Under the pieces are notes generated by a model, which saw only the letters and a list, made by a program, of their open reading frames with translations, was not told the origin of the DNA and did no database searches. The position numbers and the translations under genes were made by a program. From Auanema rhodensis (taxonomy: Eukaryota > Nematoda > Chromadorea > Rhabditida > Rhabditidae), in NCBI GenBank assembly GCA_964057225.1, contig OZ059895.1, positions 21,152,688 through 21,216,687 of the forward strand: a stretch of DNA of 64,000 nucleotides, read 5' to 3'. Shown piece by piece: positions 38,932 through 52,460 of the stretch. How positions within the stretch are numbered: the stretch's first letter is position 1; every line of letters starts with the position of its first letter.

Positions 38932-41900
38932 TGTACACATGATGTGCGCTTGGTATGTAACTCGCTTCACGTGAAAGATAAAGAGATGCGGTTTTCAAAA
39001 TTAGATTCCCCATTTCCATATTAGTCTAAAAACAATATTTTATTGATATTGGTGCATGGCAACCATGACTTTAAAATTTACGTGAACTTTAATTTATGCT
39101 AATTAAGTGTACACATGATGTGCACTTGGTATGTAACTCGCTTCACGTCAAAGATAAAGAGATGCGGTTTTCAAAATTAGATTCCCCATGTCCATATTAG
39201 TCTAAAAACGAATTTTTATTGATATTGATTCATGGTAACCATGACTTTGAAAATTACGTGAACTTTAATTTATGCTAATTAAGTGAACACATGATGTGCA
39301 CTTGGTATGTAACTCGCTTCACGTGAAAGATAAAGGGATGCGGTTTTCAAAAGTAGATTCCCCATGTCCATATTAGTCTAAAAACAAATTTTTATTAATA
39401 TTGGTGCATGGTAACCATGACTTTGAAATTTACGTGAACTTTAATTTATGCTAATTAAGTGTACACATGATGTGCGCTTGGTATGTAACTCGCTTCACGT
39501 GAAAGATAAAGAGATGCGGTTTTCAAAATTAGATTCCCCATTTCCATATTAGTCTAAAAACAATATTTTATTGATATTGGTGCATGGCAACCATGACTTT
39601 AAAATTTACGTGAACTTTAATTTATGCTAATTAAGTGTACACATGTTGTGCACTTGGTATGTAACTCGCTTCACGTCAAAGATAAAGAGATGCGGTTTTC
39701 AAAATTAGATTCCCCATGTCCATATTAGTCTAAAAACGAATTTTTATTGATATTGATGCATGGTAACCATGACTTTGAAATTTACGTGAACTTTAATTTA
39801 TGCTTATTAAGTGTACACGTGATGTGCACTTGGTATGTAACTTGCTTCACGTGAAAGATAAAGGGATGCGGTTTTCAAAATTAGATTCCACATGTCCATA
39901 TTAGTCTAAAAACAAATTTTTGTTGATATTGGTGGATGGTAACCATGACTTTGTAATTTACGTGAACTTTAATTTATGCTAATTAAGTGAACACATGATG
40001 TGCACTTGGTATGTAACTCGCTTCACGTGAAAGATAAAGGGATGCGGTTTTCAAAATTAGATTCCCCATGTCCATATTAGTCTAAAAACAAATTTTTATT
40101 AATATTGGTGCATGGTAACCATGACTTTGAAATTTACGTGAACTTTAATTTATGCTAATTAAGTGTACACATGATGTGCGCTTGGTATGTAACTCGCTTC
40201 ACGTGAAAGATAAAGAGATGCGGTTTTCAAAATTAGATTCCCCATTTCCATATTAGTCTAAAAACAATATTTTATTGATATTGGTGCATGGCAACCATGA
40301 CTTTAAAATTTACGTGAACTTTAATTTATGCTAATTAAGTGTACACATGATGTGCACTTGGTATGTAACTCGCTTCACGTCAAAGATAAAGAGATGCGGT
40401 TTTCAAAATTAGATTCCCCATGTCCATATTAGTCTAAAAACAAATTTTTATTAATATTGGTGCATGGTAACCATGACTTTGAAATTTACGTGAACTTTAA
40501 TTTATGCTAATTAAGTGTACACATGATGTGCGCTTGGTATGTAACTCGCTTCACGTGAAAGATAAAGAGATGCGGTTTTCAAAATTAGATTCCCCATTTC
40601 CATATTAGTCTAAAAACAATATTTTATTGATATTGGTGCATGGCAACCATGACTTTAAAATTTACGTGAACTTTAATTTATGCTAATTAAGTGTACACAT
40701 GTTGTGCACTTGGTATGTAACTCGCTTCACGTCAAAGATAAAGAGATGCGGTTTTCAAAATTAGATTCCCCATGTCCATATTAGTCTAAAAACGAATTTT
40801 TATTGATATTGATGCATGGTAACCATGACTTTGAAATTTACGTGAACTTTAATTTATGCTTATTAAGTGTACACGTGATGTGCACTTGGTATGTAACTTG
40901 CTTCACGTGAAAGATAAAGGGATGCGGTTTTCAAAATTAGATTCCACATGTCCATATTAGTCTAAAAACAAATTTTTGTTGATATTGGTGGATGGTAACC
41001 ATGACTTTGTAATTTACGTGAACTTTAATTTATGCTAATTAAGTGAACACATGATGTGCACTTGGTATGTAACTCGCTTCACGTGAAAGATAAAGGGATG
41101 CGGTTTTCAAAATTAGATTCCCCATGTCCATATTAGTCTAAAAACAAATTTTTATTAATATTGGTGCATGGTAACCATGACTTTGAAATTTACGTGAACT
41201 TTAATTTATGCTAATTAAGTGTACACATGATGTGCGCTTGGTATGTAACTCGCTTCACGTGAAAGATAAAGAGATGCGGTTTTCAAAATTAGATTCCCCA
41301 TTTCCATATTAGTCTAAAAACAATATTTTATTGATATTGGTGCATGGCAACCATGACTTTAAAATTTACGTGAACTTTAATTTATGCTAATTAAGTGTAC
41401 ACATGATGTGCACTTGGTATGTAACTCGCTTCACGTCAAAGATAAAGAGATGCGGTTTTCAAAATTAGATTCCCCATGTCCATATTAGTCTAAAAACGAA
41501 TTTTTATTGATATTGATTCATGGTAACCATGACTTTGAAAATTACGTGAACTTTAATTTATGCTAATTAAGTGAACACATGATGTGCACTTGGTATGTAA
41601 CTCGCTTCACGTGAAAGATAAAGGGATGCGGTTTTCAAAAGTAGATTCCCCATGTCCATATTAGTCTAAAAACAAATTTTTATTAATATTGGTGCATGGT
41701 AACCATGACTTTGAAATTTACGTGAACTTTAATTTATGCTAATTAAGTGTACACATGATGTGCGCTTGGTATGTAACTCGCTTCACGTGAAAGATAAAGA
41801 GATGCGGTTTTCAAAATTAGATTCCCCATTTCCATATTAGTCTAAAAACAATATTTTATTGATATTGGTGCATGGCAACCATGACTTTAAAATTTACGTG

Positions 41901-42306
41901 AACTTTAATTTATGCTAATTAAGTGTACACATGTTGTGCACTTGGTATGTAACTCGCTTCACGTCAAAGATAAAGAGATGCGGTTTTCAAAATTAGATTC
42001 CCCATGTCCATATTAGTCTAAAAACGAATTTTTATTGATATTGATGCATGGTAACCATGACTTTGAAATTTACGTGAACTTTAATTTATGCTTATTAAGT
42101 GTACACGTGATGTGCACTTGGTATGTAACTTGCTTCACGTGAAAGATAAAGGGATGCGGTTTTCAAAATTAGATTCCACATGTCCATATTAGTCTAAAAA
42201 CAAATTTTTGTTGATATTGGTGGATGGTAACCATGACTTTGTAATTTACGTGAACTTTAATTTATGCTAATTAAGTGAACACATGATGTGCACTTGGTAT
42301 GTAACT
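38932..42306. repeat. 7-/6-/7-monomer sub-array
   Basis: ACACATGTTG at 38,407, 39,639, 40,695 and 41,927 gives spacings of 7, 6 and 7 units (1,232, 1,056 and 1,232 bp). The 6-unit version lacks one monomer: after CAATATT and the C83 monomer near 40,370 it passes to a TTAATATTGGTG monomer instead of the GATTCATGG / GAAAATTAC pair. The run includes the AACTTGC variant in a GTGAACAC monomer near 42,304, not present in the matching monomers. Confidence 0.75.
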
Positions 42307-43888
42307 TGCTTCACGTGAAAGATAAAGGGATGCGGTTTTCAAAATTAGATTCCCCATGTCCATATTAGTCTAAAAACAAATTTTTATTAATATTGGTGCA
42401 TGGTAACCATGACTTTGAAATTTACGTGAACTTTAATTTATGCTAATTAAGTGTACACATGATGTGCGCTTGGTATGTAACTCGCTTCACGTGAAAGATA
42501 AAGAGATGCGGTTTTCAAAATTAGATTCCCCATTTCCATATTAGTCTAAAAACAATATTTTATTGATATTGGTGCATGGCAACCATGACTTTAAAATTTA
42601 CGTGAACTTTAATTTATGCTAATTAAGTGTACACATGATGTGCACTTGGTATGTAACTCGCTTCACGTCAAAGATAAAGAGATGCGGTTTTCAAAATTAG
42701 ATTCCCCATGTCCATATTAGTCTAAAAACAAATTTTTATTAATATTGGTGCATGGTAACCATGACTTTGAAATTTACGTGAACTTTAATTTATGCTAATT
42801 AAGTGTACACATGATGTGCGCTTGGTATGTAACTCGCTTCACGTGAAATATGAAGAGATGCGGTTTTCAAAATTAGATTCCCCATGTCCATATTAGTCTA
42901 AAAACAAATTTTTATTAATATTGGTGCTTGGTAACCATGACTTTGAAATTTACGTGAACTTTAATTTATGCTAATTAAGTGAACACATGATGTGCACTTG
43001 GTATGTAACTCGCTTCACGTGAAAGATAGAGAGATGCGGTTTTCAAAATAGATTCCCCATGTCCATATTAGTCTAAAAACGAATTTTTATTGATATTGAT
43101 TCATGGTAACCATGACTTTGAAAATTACGTGAACTTTAATTTATGCTAATTAAGTGAACACATGATGTGCACTTGGTATGTAACTCGCTTCACGTGAAAG
43201 ATAAAGAGATGTGGTTTTCAAAATAGATTCCCCATGTCCATATTAGTCTAAAAACGAATTTTTATTGATATTGATTCATGGTAACCATGACTTTGAAAAT
43301 TACGTGAACTTTAATTTATGCTTATTAAGTGTACACGTGATGTGCACTTGGTATGTAACTCGCTTCACGTGAAAGATAAAAGGATGCGGTTTTCAAAATT
43401 AGATTCCCCATGTCCATATTAGTCTAAAAACAAATTTTTATTAATATTGGTGCATGGTAACCATGACTTTGAAATTTACGTGAACTTTAATTTATGCTAA
43501 TTAAGTGTACACATGATGTGCGCTTGGTATGTAACTCGCTTCACGTGAAAGATAAAGAGATGCGGTTTTCAAAATTAGATTCCCCATGTCCATATTAGTC
43601 TAAAAACAAATTTTTGTTGATATTGGTGGATGGTAACCATGACTTTGTAATTTACGTGAACTTTAATTTATGCTAATTAAGTGTACACGTGATGTGCACT
43701 TGGTATGTAACTCGCTTCACGTGAAAGATAAAGAGATGCGGTTTTCAAAATTAGATTCCTCATGTCCATATTAGTCTAAAAACGAATTTTCATTGATATT
43801 GATGCATGGTAACCATGACTTTGAAATTTACGTGAACTTTAATTTATGCTTATTAAGTGTACACATGATGTGCGCTTGGTATGTAACT
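42307..43888. repeat. 9-monomer unit (1,582 bp), copy 1
   Basis: Nine monomers including two successive 175-bp ones (T lost near 43,047 and 43,221), hence 1,582 rather than 1,584 bp. The unit recurs at once to the right. Shared markers are a GCGC monomer running into GAAATATGAAG (42,841 and 44,423), GATGTGG with the T deletion (near 43,210 and 44,791) and TTTTCATTG (near 43,789 and 45,371). A private change is AAAAGGATG near 43,378. Confidence 0.8.
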
Positions 43889-45470
43889 CGCTTCACGTGA
43901 AAGATAAAGGGATGCGGTTTTCAAAATTAGATTCCCCATGTCCATATTAGTCTAAAAACAAATTTTTATTAATATTGGTGCATGGTAACCATGACTTTGA
44001 AATTTACGTGAACTTTAATTTATGCTAATTAAGTGTACACATGATGTGCGCTTGGTATGTAACTCGCTTCACGTGAAAGATAAAGAGATGCGGTTTTCAA
44101 AATTAGATTCCCCATTTCCATATTAGTCTAAAAACAATATTTTATTGATATTGGTGCATGGCAACCATGACTTTAAAATTTACGTGAACTTTAATTTATG
44201 CTAATTAAGTGTACACATGATGTGCACTTGGTATGTAACTCGCTTCACGTCAAAGATAAAGAGATGCGGTTTTCAAAATTAGATTCCCCATGTCCATATT
44301 AGTCTAAAAACAAATTTTTATTAATATTGGTGCATGGTAACCATGACTTTGAAATTTACGTGAACTTAAATTTATGCTAATTAAGTGTACACATGATGTG
44401 CGCTTGGTATGTAACTCGCTTCACGTGAAATATGAAGAGATGCGGTTTTCAAAATTAGATTCCCCATGTCCATATTAGTCTAAAAACAAATTTTTATTAA
44501 TATTGGTGCTTGGTAACCATGACTTTGAAATTTACGTGAACTTTAATTTATGCTAATTAAGTGAACACATGATGTGCACTTGGTATGTAACTCGCTTCAC
44601 GTGAAAGATAGAGAGATGCGGTTTTCAAAATAGATTCCCCATGTCCATATTAGTCTAAAAACGAATTTTTATTGATATTGATTCATGGTAACCATGACTT
44701 TGAAAATTACGTGAACTTTAATTTATGCTAATTAAGTGAACACATGATGTGCACTTGGTATGTAACTCGCTTCACGTGAAAGATAAAGAGATGTGGTTTT
44801 CAAAATAGATTCCCCATGTCCATATTAGTCTAAAAACGAATTTTTATTGATATTGATTCATGATAACCATGACTTTGAAAATTACGTGAACTTTAATTTA
44901 TGCTTATTAAGTGTACACGTGATGTGCACTTGGTATGTAACTCGCTTCACGTGAAAGATAAAGGGATGCGGTTTTCAAAATTAGATTCCCCATGTCCATA
45001 TTAGTCTAAAAACAAATTTTTATTAATATTGGTGCATGGTAACCATGACTTTGAAATTTACGTGAACTTTAATTTATGCTAATTAAGTGTACACATGATG
45101 TGCGCTTGGTATGTAACTCGCTTCACGTGAAAGATAAAGAGATGCGGTTTTCAAAATTAGATTCCCCATGTCCATATTAGTCTAAAAACAAATTTTTGTT
45201 GATATTGGTGGATGGTAACCATGACTTTGTAATTTACGTGAACTTTAATTTATGCTAATTAAGTGTACACGTGATGTGCACTTGGTATGTAACTCGCTTC
45301 ACGTGAAAGATAAAGAGATGCGGTTTTCAAAATTAGATTCCTCATGTCCATATTAGTCTAAAAACGAATTTTCATTGATATTGATGCATGGTAACCATGA
45401 CTTTGAAATTTACGTGAACTTTAATTTATGCTTATTAAGTGTACACATGATGTGCGCTTGGTATGTAACT
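43889..45470. repeat. 9-monomer unit (1,582 bp), copy 2
   Basis: Tandem partner of the preceding unit with the same two adjacent 175-bp monomers (near 44,627 and 44,803). Private changes seen are GAACTTAAATTT near 44,363 and CATGATAACC near 44,859. Beyond 45,490 the sequence follows the block-A order instead (AAGAGATG, then ATTCCTCATG). Confidence 0.8.
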
Positions 45471-47492
45471 CGCTTCACGTGAAAGATAAAGAGATGCGGT
45501 TTTCAAAATTAGATTCCTCATGTCCATATTAGTCTAAAAACTAATTTTTATTGATATTGATGCATGGTAACCATGACTTTGAAATTTACGTGAACTTTAA
45601 TTTATGCTTATTAAGTGTACACGTGATGTGCACTTGGTATGTAACTTGCTTCACGTGAAAGATAAAGGGATGCGGTTTTCAAAATTAGATTCCCCATGTC
45701 CATATTAGTCTAAAAACAAATTTTTGTTGATATTGGTGGATGGTAACCATGACTTTGAAATTTACGTGAACTTTAATTTATGCTAATTAAGTGTACACGT
45801 GATGTGCACTCGGTATGTAACTCGCTTCACGTGAAATATGAAGAGATGCGGTTTTCAAAATTAGATTCCCCATGTCCATATTAGTCTAAAAACAAATTTT
45901 TATTAATATTGGTGCTTGGTAACCATGACTTTGAAATTTACGTGAACTTTAATTTATGCTAATTAAGTGAACACATGATGTGCACTTGGTATGTAACTCG
46001 CTTCACGTGAAAGATAGAGAGATGCGGTTTTCAAAATAGATTCCCCATGTCCATATTAGTCTAAAAACGAATTTTTATTGATATTGATTCATGGTAACCA
46101 TGACTTTGAAAATTACGTGAACTTTAATTTATGCTAATTAAGTGAACACATGATGTGCACTTGGTATGTAACTCGCTTCACGTGAAAGATAAAGGGATGC
46201 GGTTTTCAAAAGTAGATTCCCCATGTCCATATTAGTCTAAAAACAAATTTTTATTAATATTGGTGCATGGTAACCATGACTTTGAAATTTACGTGAACTT
46301 TAATTTATGCTAATTAAGTGTACACATGATGTGCGCTTGGTATGTAACTCGCTTCACGTGAAAGATAAAGAGATGCGGTTTTCAAAATTAGATTCCCCAT
46401 TTCCATATTAGTCTAAAAACAATATTTTATTGATATTGGTGCATGGCAACCATGACTTTAAAATTTACGTGAACTTTAATTTATGCTAATTAAGTGTACA
46501 CATGTTGTGCACTTGGTATGTAACTCGCTTCACGTCAAAGATAAAGAGATGCGGTTTTCAAAATTAGATTCCCCATGTCCATATTAGTCTAAAAACAAAT
46601 TTTTGTTGATATTGGTGGATGGTAACCATGACTTTGTAATTTACGTGAACTTTAATTTATGCTAATTAAGTGTACACGTGATGTGCACTTGGTATGTAAC
46701 TCGCTTCACGTGAAAGATAAAGAGATGCGGTTTTCAAAATTAGATTCCTCATGTCCATATCAGTCTAAAAACGAATTTTTATTGATATTGATGCATGGTA
46801 ACCATGACTTTGAAATTTACGTGAACTTTAATTTATGCTTATTAAGTGTACACGTGATGTGCACTTGGTATGTAACTTGCTTCACGTGAAAGATAAAGGG
46901 ATGCGGTTTTCAAAATTAGATTCCCCATGTCCATATTAGTCTAAAAACAAATTTTTGTTGATATTGGTGGATGGTAACCATGACTTTGAAATTTACGTGA
47001 ACTTTAATTTATGCTAATTAAGTGTACACGTGATGTGCACTCGGTATGTAACTCGCTTCACGTGAAATATGAAGAGATGCGGTTTTCAAAATTAGATTCC
47101 CCATGTCCATATTAGTCTAAAAACAAATTTTTATTGATATTGGTGCTTGGTAACCATGACTTTGAAATTTACGTGAACTTTAATTTATGCTTATTAAGTG
47201 TACACGTGATGTGCACTTGGTATGTAACTCGCTTCACGTGAAAGATAAAGGGATGCGGTTTTCAAAATTAGATTCCCCATTTCCATATTAGTCTAAAAAC
47301 AAATTTTTATTAATATTGGTGCATGGTAACCATGACTTTGAAATTTACGTGAACTTTAATTTATGCTAATTAAGTGTACACATGATGTGCGCTTGGTATG
47401 TAACTCGCTTCACGTGAAATATGAAGAGATGCGGTTTTCAAAATTAGATTCCCCATGTCCATATTAGTCTAAAAACAAATTTTTATTAATAT
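45471..47492. repeat. Rearranged block-A monomers
   Basis: Monomer order follows about 21.2-22.9 kb: GCTTATT / GCGC, AACTTGC, CTCGG with GAAATATG, the 175-bp monomer near 46,035, AAAAGTAG near 46,211, CAATATTTT and ACACATGTTG at 46,498. At about 46,590 one monomer present in block A is missing: a CCCCATGTCC monomer runs directly into TTGTTGATATTGGTGGATGG. The private change AACTAATTT lies near 45,540. The stretch ends at the hybrid monomer near 47,480-47,500. Confidence 0.7.
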
Positions 47493-49070
47493 TGATTCAT
47501 GGTAACCATGACTTTGAAAATTACGTGAACTTTAATTTATGCTAATTAAGTGAACACATGATGTGCACTTGGTATGTAACTCGCTTCACGTGAAAGATAA
47601 AGAGATGTGGTTTTCAAAATAGATTCCCCATGTCCATATTAGTCTAAAAACGAATTTTTATTGATATTGATTCATGGTAACCATGACTTTGAAAATTACG
47701 TGAACTTTAATTTATGCTTATTAAGTGTACACGTGATGTGCACTTGGTATGTAACTCGCTTCACGTGAAAGATAAAGGGATGCGGTTTTCAAAATTAGAT
47801 TCCCCATGTCCATATTAGTCTAAAAACAAATTTTTATTAATATTGGTGCATGGTAACCATGACTTTGAAATTTACGTGAACTTTAATTTATGCTAATTAA
47901 GTGTACACATGATGTGCGCTTGGTATGTAACTCGCTTCACGTGAAAGATAAAGAGATGCGGTTTTCAAAATTAGATTTCGCATGTCCATATTAGTCTAAA
48001 AACAAATTTTTATTGATATTGGTGCATGGTAACCATGACTTTGAAATTTACGTGAACTTTAATTTATGCTAATTAAGTGTACACATGATGTGCGCTTGGT
48101 ATGTAACTCGCTTCACGTGAAAGATAAAGAGATGTGGTTTTCAAAATAGATTCCCCATGTCCATATTAGTCTAAAAACGAATTTTTATTGATATTGATTC
48201 ATGGTAACCATGACTTTGAAAATTACGTGAACTTTAATTTATGCTTATTAAGTGTACACGTGATGTGCACTTGGTATGTAACTCGCTTCACGTGAAAGAT
48301 AAAGGGATGCGGTTTTCAAAATTAGATTCCCCATGTCCATATTAGTCTAAAAACAAATTTTTATTAATATTGGTGCATGGTAACCATGACTTTGAAATTT
48401 ACGTGAACTTTAATTTATGCTAATTAAGTGTACACATGATGTGCGCTTGGTATGTAACTCGCTTCACGTGAAAGATAAAGAGATGCGGTTTTCAAAATTA
48501 GATTTCGCATGTCCATATTAGTCTAAAAACAAATTTTTATTGATATTGGTGCATGGTAACCATGACTTTGAAATTTACGTGAACTTTAATTTATGCTAAT
48601 TAAGTGTACACATGATGTGCGCTTGGTATGTAACTCGCTTCACGTGAAAGATAAAGAGATGTGGTTTTCAAAATAGATTCCCCATGTCCATATTAGTCTA
48701 AAAACGAATTTTTATTGATATTGATTCATGGTAACCATGACTTTGAAAATTACGTGAACTTTAATTTATGCTTATTAAGTGTACACGTGATGTGCACTTG
48801 GTATGTAACTCGCTTCACGTGAAAGATAAAGGGATGCGGTTTTCAAAATTAGATTCCCCATGTCCATATTAGTCTAAAAACAAATTTTTATTAATATTGG
48901 TGCATGGTAACCATGACTTTGAAATTTACGTGAACTTTAATTTATGCTAATTAAGTGTACACATGATGTGCGCTTGGTATGTAACTCGCTTCACGTGAAA
49001 GATTAAGAGATGCGGTTTTCAAAATTAGATTTCGCATGTCCATATTAGTCTAAAAACAATTTTTTATTGA
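47493..49070. repeat. 3-monomer sub-array (527-bp period, three copies)
   Basis: The rare TTAGATTTCG occurs at 47,971, 48,498 and 49,025, exactly 527 bp apart (3 units minus one base). Each repeat holds one 175-bp GATGTGG monomer (near 47,617, 48,144 and 48,669), one GCTTATT / GGG monomer and one GCGC monomer. The first copy begins differently, with GTGAACAC rather than GTGTACAC. The last shows private changes (GATTAAGAG near 49,002, ACAATTTTTTA near 49,059). This is the shortest-period multi-copy unit in the window. Confidence 0.85.
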
Positions 49071-50752
49071 TATTGGTGCATGGTAACCATGACTTTAAAA
49101 TTTACGTGAACTTTAATTTATGCTAATTAAGTGTACACATGATGTGCGCTTGGTATGTAACTCGCTTCACGTGAAAGATAAAGAGATGCGGTTTTCAAAA
49201 TTAGATTCCTCATGTCCATATTAGTCTAAAAACGAATTTTTATTGATATTGATGCATGGTAACTATGACTTTGAAATTTACGTGAACTTTAATTTATGCT
49301 AATTAAGTGTACACATGATGTGCACTTGGTATGTAACTCGCTTCACGTCAACGATAAAGAGATGCGGTTTTCAAAATTAGATTCCCCATGTCCATATTAG
49401 TCTAAAAACAAATTTTTATTAATATTGGTGCATGGTAACCATGACTTTGAAATTTACGTGAACTTTAATTTATGCTAATTAAGTGTACACATGATGTGCA
49501 CTTGGTATGTAAAACGCTTCACGTCAAAGATAAAGAGATGCGGTTTTCCAAATTAGATTCCCCATGTCCATATCAGTTCAAAAACAAATTTTTGTTGATA
49601 TTGGTGGATGGTAACCATGACTTTGAAATTTACGTGAACTTTAATTTATGCTAATTAAGTGTACACATGATGTGCGCTTGGTATGTAACTCGCTTCACGT
49701 GAAAGATAAAGGGATGCGGTTTTCAAAATTAGATTCCCCATGTCCATATTAGTCTAAAAACGAATTTTTATTGATATTGATGCATGGTAACCATGACTTT
49801 GAAATTTACGTGAACTTTAATTTATGCTTATTAAGTGTACACGTGATGTGCACTTGGTATGTAACTTGCTTCACGTGAAAGATAAAGGGATGCGGTTTTC
49901 AAAATTAGATTCCACATGTCCATATTAGTCTAAAAACAAATTTTTGTTGATATTGGTGGATGGTAACCATGACTTTGTAATTTACGTGAACTTTAATTTA
50001 TGCTAATTAAGTGTACACGTGATGTGCACTTGGTATGTAACTCGCTTCACGTGAAAGATAAAGAGATGCGGTTTTCAAAATTAGATTCCTCATGTCCATA
50101 TCAGTCTAAAAACGAATTTTTATTGATATTGATGCATGGTAACCATGACTTTGAAATTTACGTGAACTTTAATTTATGCTTATTAAGTGTACACGTGATG
50201 TGCACTTGGTATGTAACTTGCTTCACGTGAAAGATAAAGGGATGCGGTTTTCAAAATTAGATTCCCCATGTCCATATTAGTCTAAAAACAAATTTTTGTT
50301 GATATTGGTGGATGGTAACCATGACTTTGAAATTTACGTGAACTTTAATTTATGCTAATTAAGTGTTCACGTGATGTGCACTCGGTATGTAACTCGCTTC
50401 ACGTGAAATATGAAGAGATGCGGTTTTCAAAATTAGATTCCCCATGTCCATATTAGTCTAAAAACAAATTTTTATTAATATTGGTGCTTGGTAACCATGA
50501 CTTTGAAATTTACGTGAACTTTAATTTATGCTAATTAAGTGAACACATGATGTGCACTTGGTATGTAACTCGCTTCACGTGAAAGATAGAGAGATGCGGT
50601 TTTCAAAATAGATTCCCCATGTCCATATTAGTCTAAAAACGAATTTTTATTGATATTGATGCATGGTAACCATGACTTTGAAATTTACGTGAACTTTAAT
50701 TTATGCTTATTAAGTGTACACGTGATGTGCACTTCGTATGTAACTCGCTTCA
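49071..50752. repeat. Diverged monomers followed by block-A-like monomers
   Basis: From about 49,071 to 49,600 the monomers carry several single-copy changes: GGTAACTATG near 49,262, CAACGATAAAG near 49,349, GTAAAACGC near 49,510, TTCCAAATTAG near 49,546 and ATCAGTTCAAAA near 49,572. From about 49,780 the order GCTTATT / AACTTGC / ATTCCAC, GTAATTT, ATATCAG, CTCGG follows 22.4-23.0 kb. Other private changes are GTGTTCACGTG near 50,364 and CACTTCGTATG near 50,730. Confidence 0.7.
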
Positions 50753-52460
50753 CGTCAAAGATAAAGAGATGCGGTTTTCAAAATTAGATTCCCCATTTCC
50801 ATATTAGTCTAAAAACAATATTTTATTGATATTGGTGCATGGCAACCATGACTTTAAAATTTACGTGAACTTTAATTTATGCTAATTAAGTGTACACATG
50901 ATGTGCACTTGGTATGTAACTCGCTTCACGTCAAAGATAAAGAGATGCGGTTTTCAAAATTAGATTCCCCATGTCCATATTAGTCTAAAAACAAATTTTT
51001 ATTAATATTGGTGCATGGTAACCATGACTTTGAAATTTACGTGAACTTTAATTTATGCTAATTAAGTGTACACATGATGTGCGCTTGGTATGTAACTCGC
51101 TTCACGTGAAAGATAAAGAGATGCGGTTTTCAAAATTAGATTCCTCATGTCCATACTAGTCTAAAAACGAATTTTTATTGATATTGATGCATGGTAACCA
51201 TGACTTTGAAATTTACGTGAACTTTAATTTATGCTTATTAAGTGTACACGTGATGTGCACTTGGTATGTAACTTGCTTCACGTGAAAGATAAAGGGATGC
51301 GGTTTTCAAAATTAGATTCCCCATGTCCATATTAGTCTAAAAACAAATTTTTATTAATATTGGTGCATGGTAACCATGACTTTGAAATTTACGTGAACTT
51401 TAATTTATGCTAATTAAGTGTACACATGATGTGCGCTTGGTATGTAACTCGCTTCACGTCAAAGATAAAGAGATGCGGTTTTCAAAATTAGATTCCCCAT
51501 TTCCATATTAGTCTAAAAACAATATTTTATTGATATTGGTGCATGGCAACCATGACTTTAAAATTTACGTGAACTTTAATTTATGCTAATTAAGTGTACA
51601 CATGATGTGCACTTGGTATGTAACTCGCTTCACGTCAAAGATAAAGAGATGCGGTTTTCAAAATTAGATTCCCCATGTCCATATTAGTCTAAAAACAAAT
51701 TTTTATTAATATTGGTGCATGGTAACCATGACTTTGAAATTTACGTGAACTTTAATTTATGCTAATTAAGTGTACACATGATGTGCGCTTGGTATGTAAC
51801 TCGCTTCACGTGAAAGATAAAGAGATGCGGTTTTCAAAATTAGATTCCTCATGTCCATACTAATCTAAAAACGAATTTTTATTGATATTGATGCATGGTA
51901 ACCATGACTTTGAAATTTACGTGAACTTTAATTTATGCTTATTAAGTGTACACGTGATGTGCACTTGGTATGTAACTTGCTTCACGTGAAAGATAAAGGG
52001 ATGCGGTTTTCAAAATTAGATTCCCCATGTCCATATTAGTCTAAAAACAAATTTTTATTAATATTGGTGCATGATAACCATGACTTTGAAATTTACGTGA
52101 ACTTTAATTTATGCTAATTAAGTGTACACATGATGTGCGCTTGGTATGTAACTCGCTTCACGTCAAAGATAAAGAGATGCGGTTTTCAAAATTAGATTCC
52201 CCATTTCCATATTAGTCTAAAAACAATATTTTATTGATATTGGTGCATGGCAACCATGACTTTAAAATTTACGTGAACTTTAATTTATGCTAATTAAGTG
52301 TACACATGATGTGCACTTGGTATGTAACTCGCTTCACGTCAAAGATAAAGAGATGCGGTTTTCAAAATTAGATTCCCCATGTCCATATTAGTCTAAAAAC
52401 AAATTTTTATTAATATTGGTGCATGGTAACCATGACTTTGAAATTTACGTGAACTTTAAT
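50753..52460. repeat. 4-monomer sub-array (704-bp period)
   Basis: The same point in the C83 / CATTTCC / CAATATTTT monomer lies at 50,753, 51,457 and 52,161, each 704 bp apart. The order is C83 with CAATATT; C83 with TTAATA; GCGC with CCATACTAG; and GCTTATT with AACTTGC. Single differences include CCATACTAATC near 51,857 and CATGATAACC near 52,071. The third copy breaks near 52,450, where the GCGC / CCATACTAG monomer is missing and GCTTATT follows directly. A similar tetramer appears to start at about 17,320. Confidence 0.8.

Noticed and set aside
49472-49654. 60-codon frame with amino-acid differences from the others
   Set aside because: It lies in the diverged patch and is open through the same stop loss (ATATCAG). 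The differences match its private base changes and show no sign of coding constraint.
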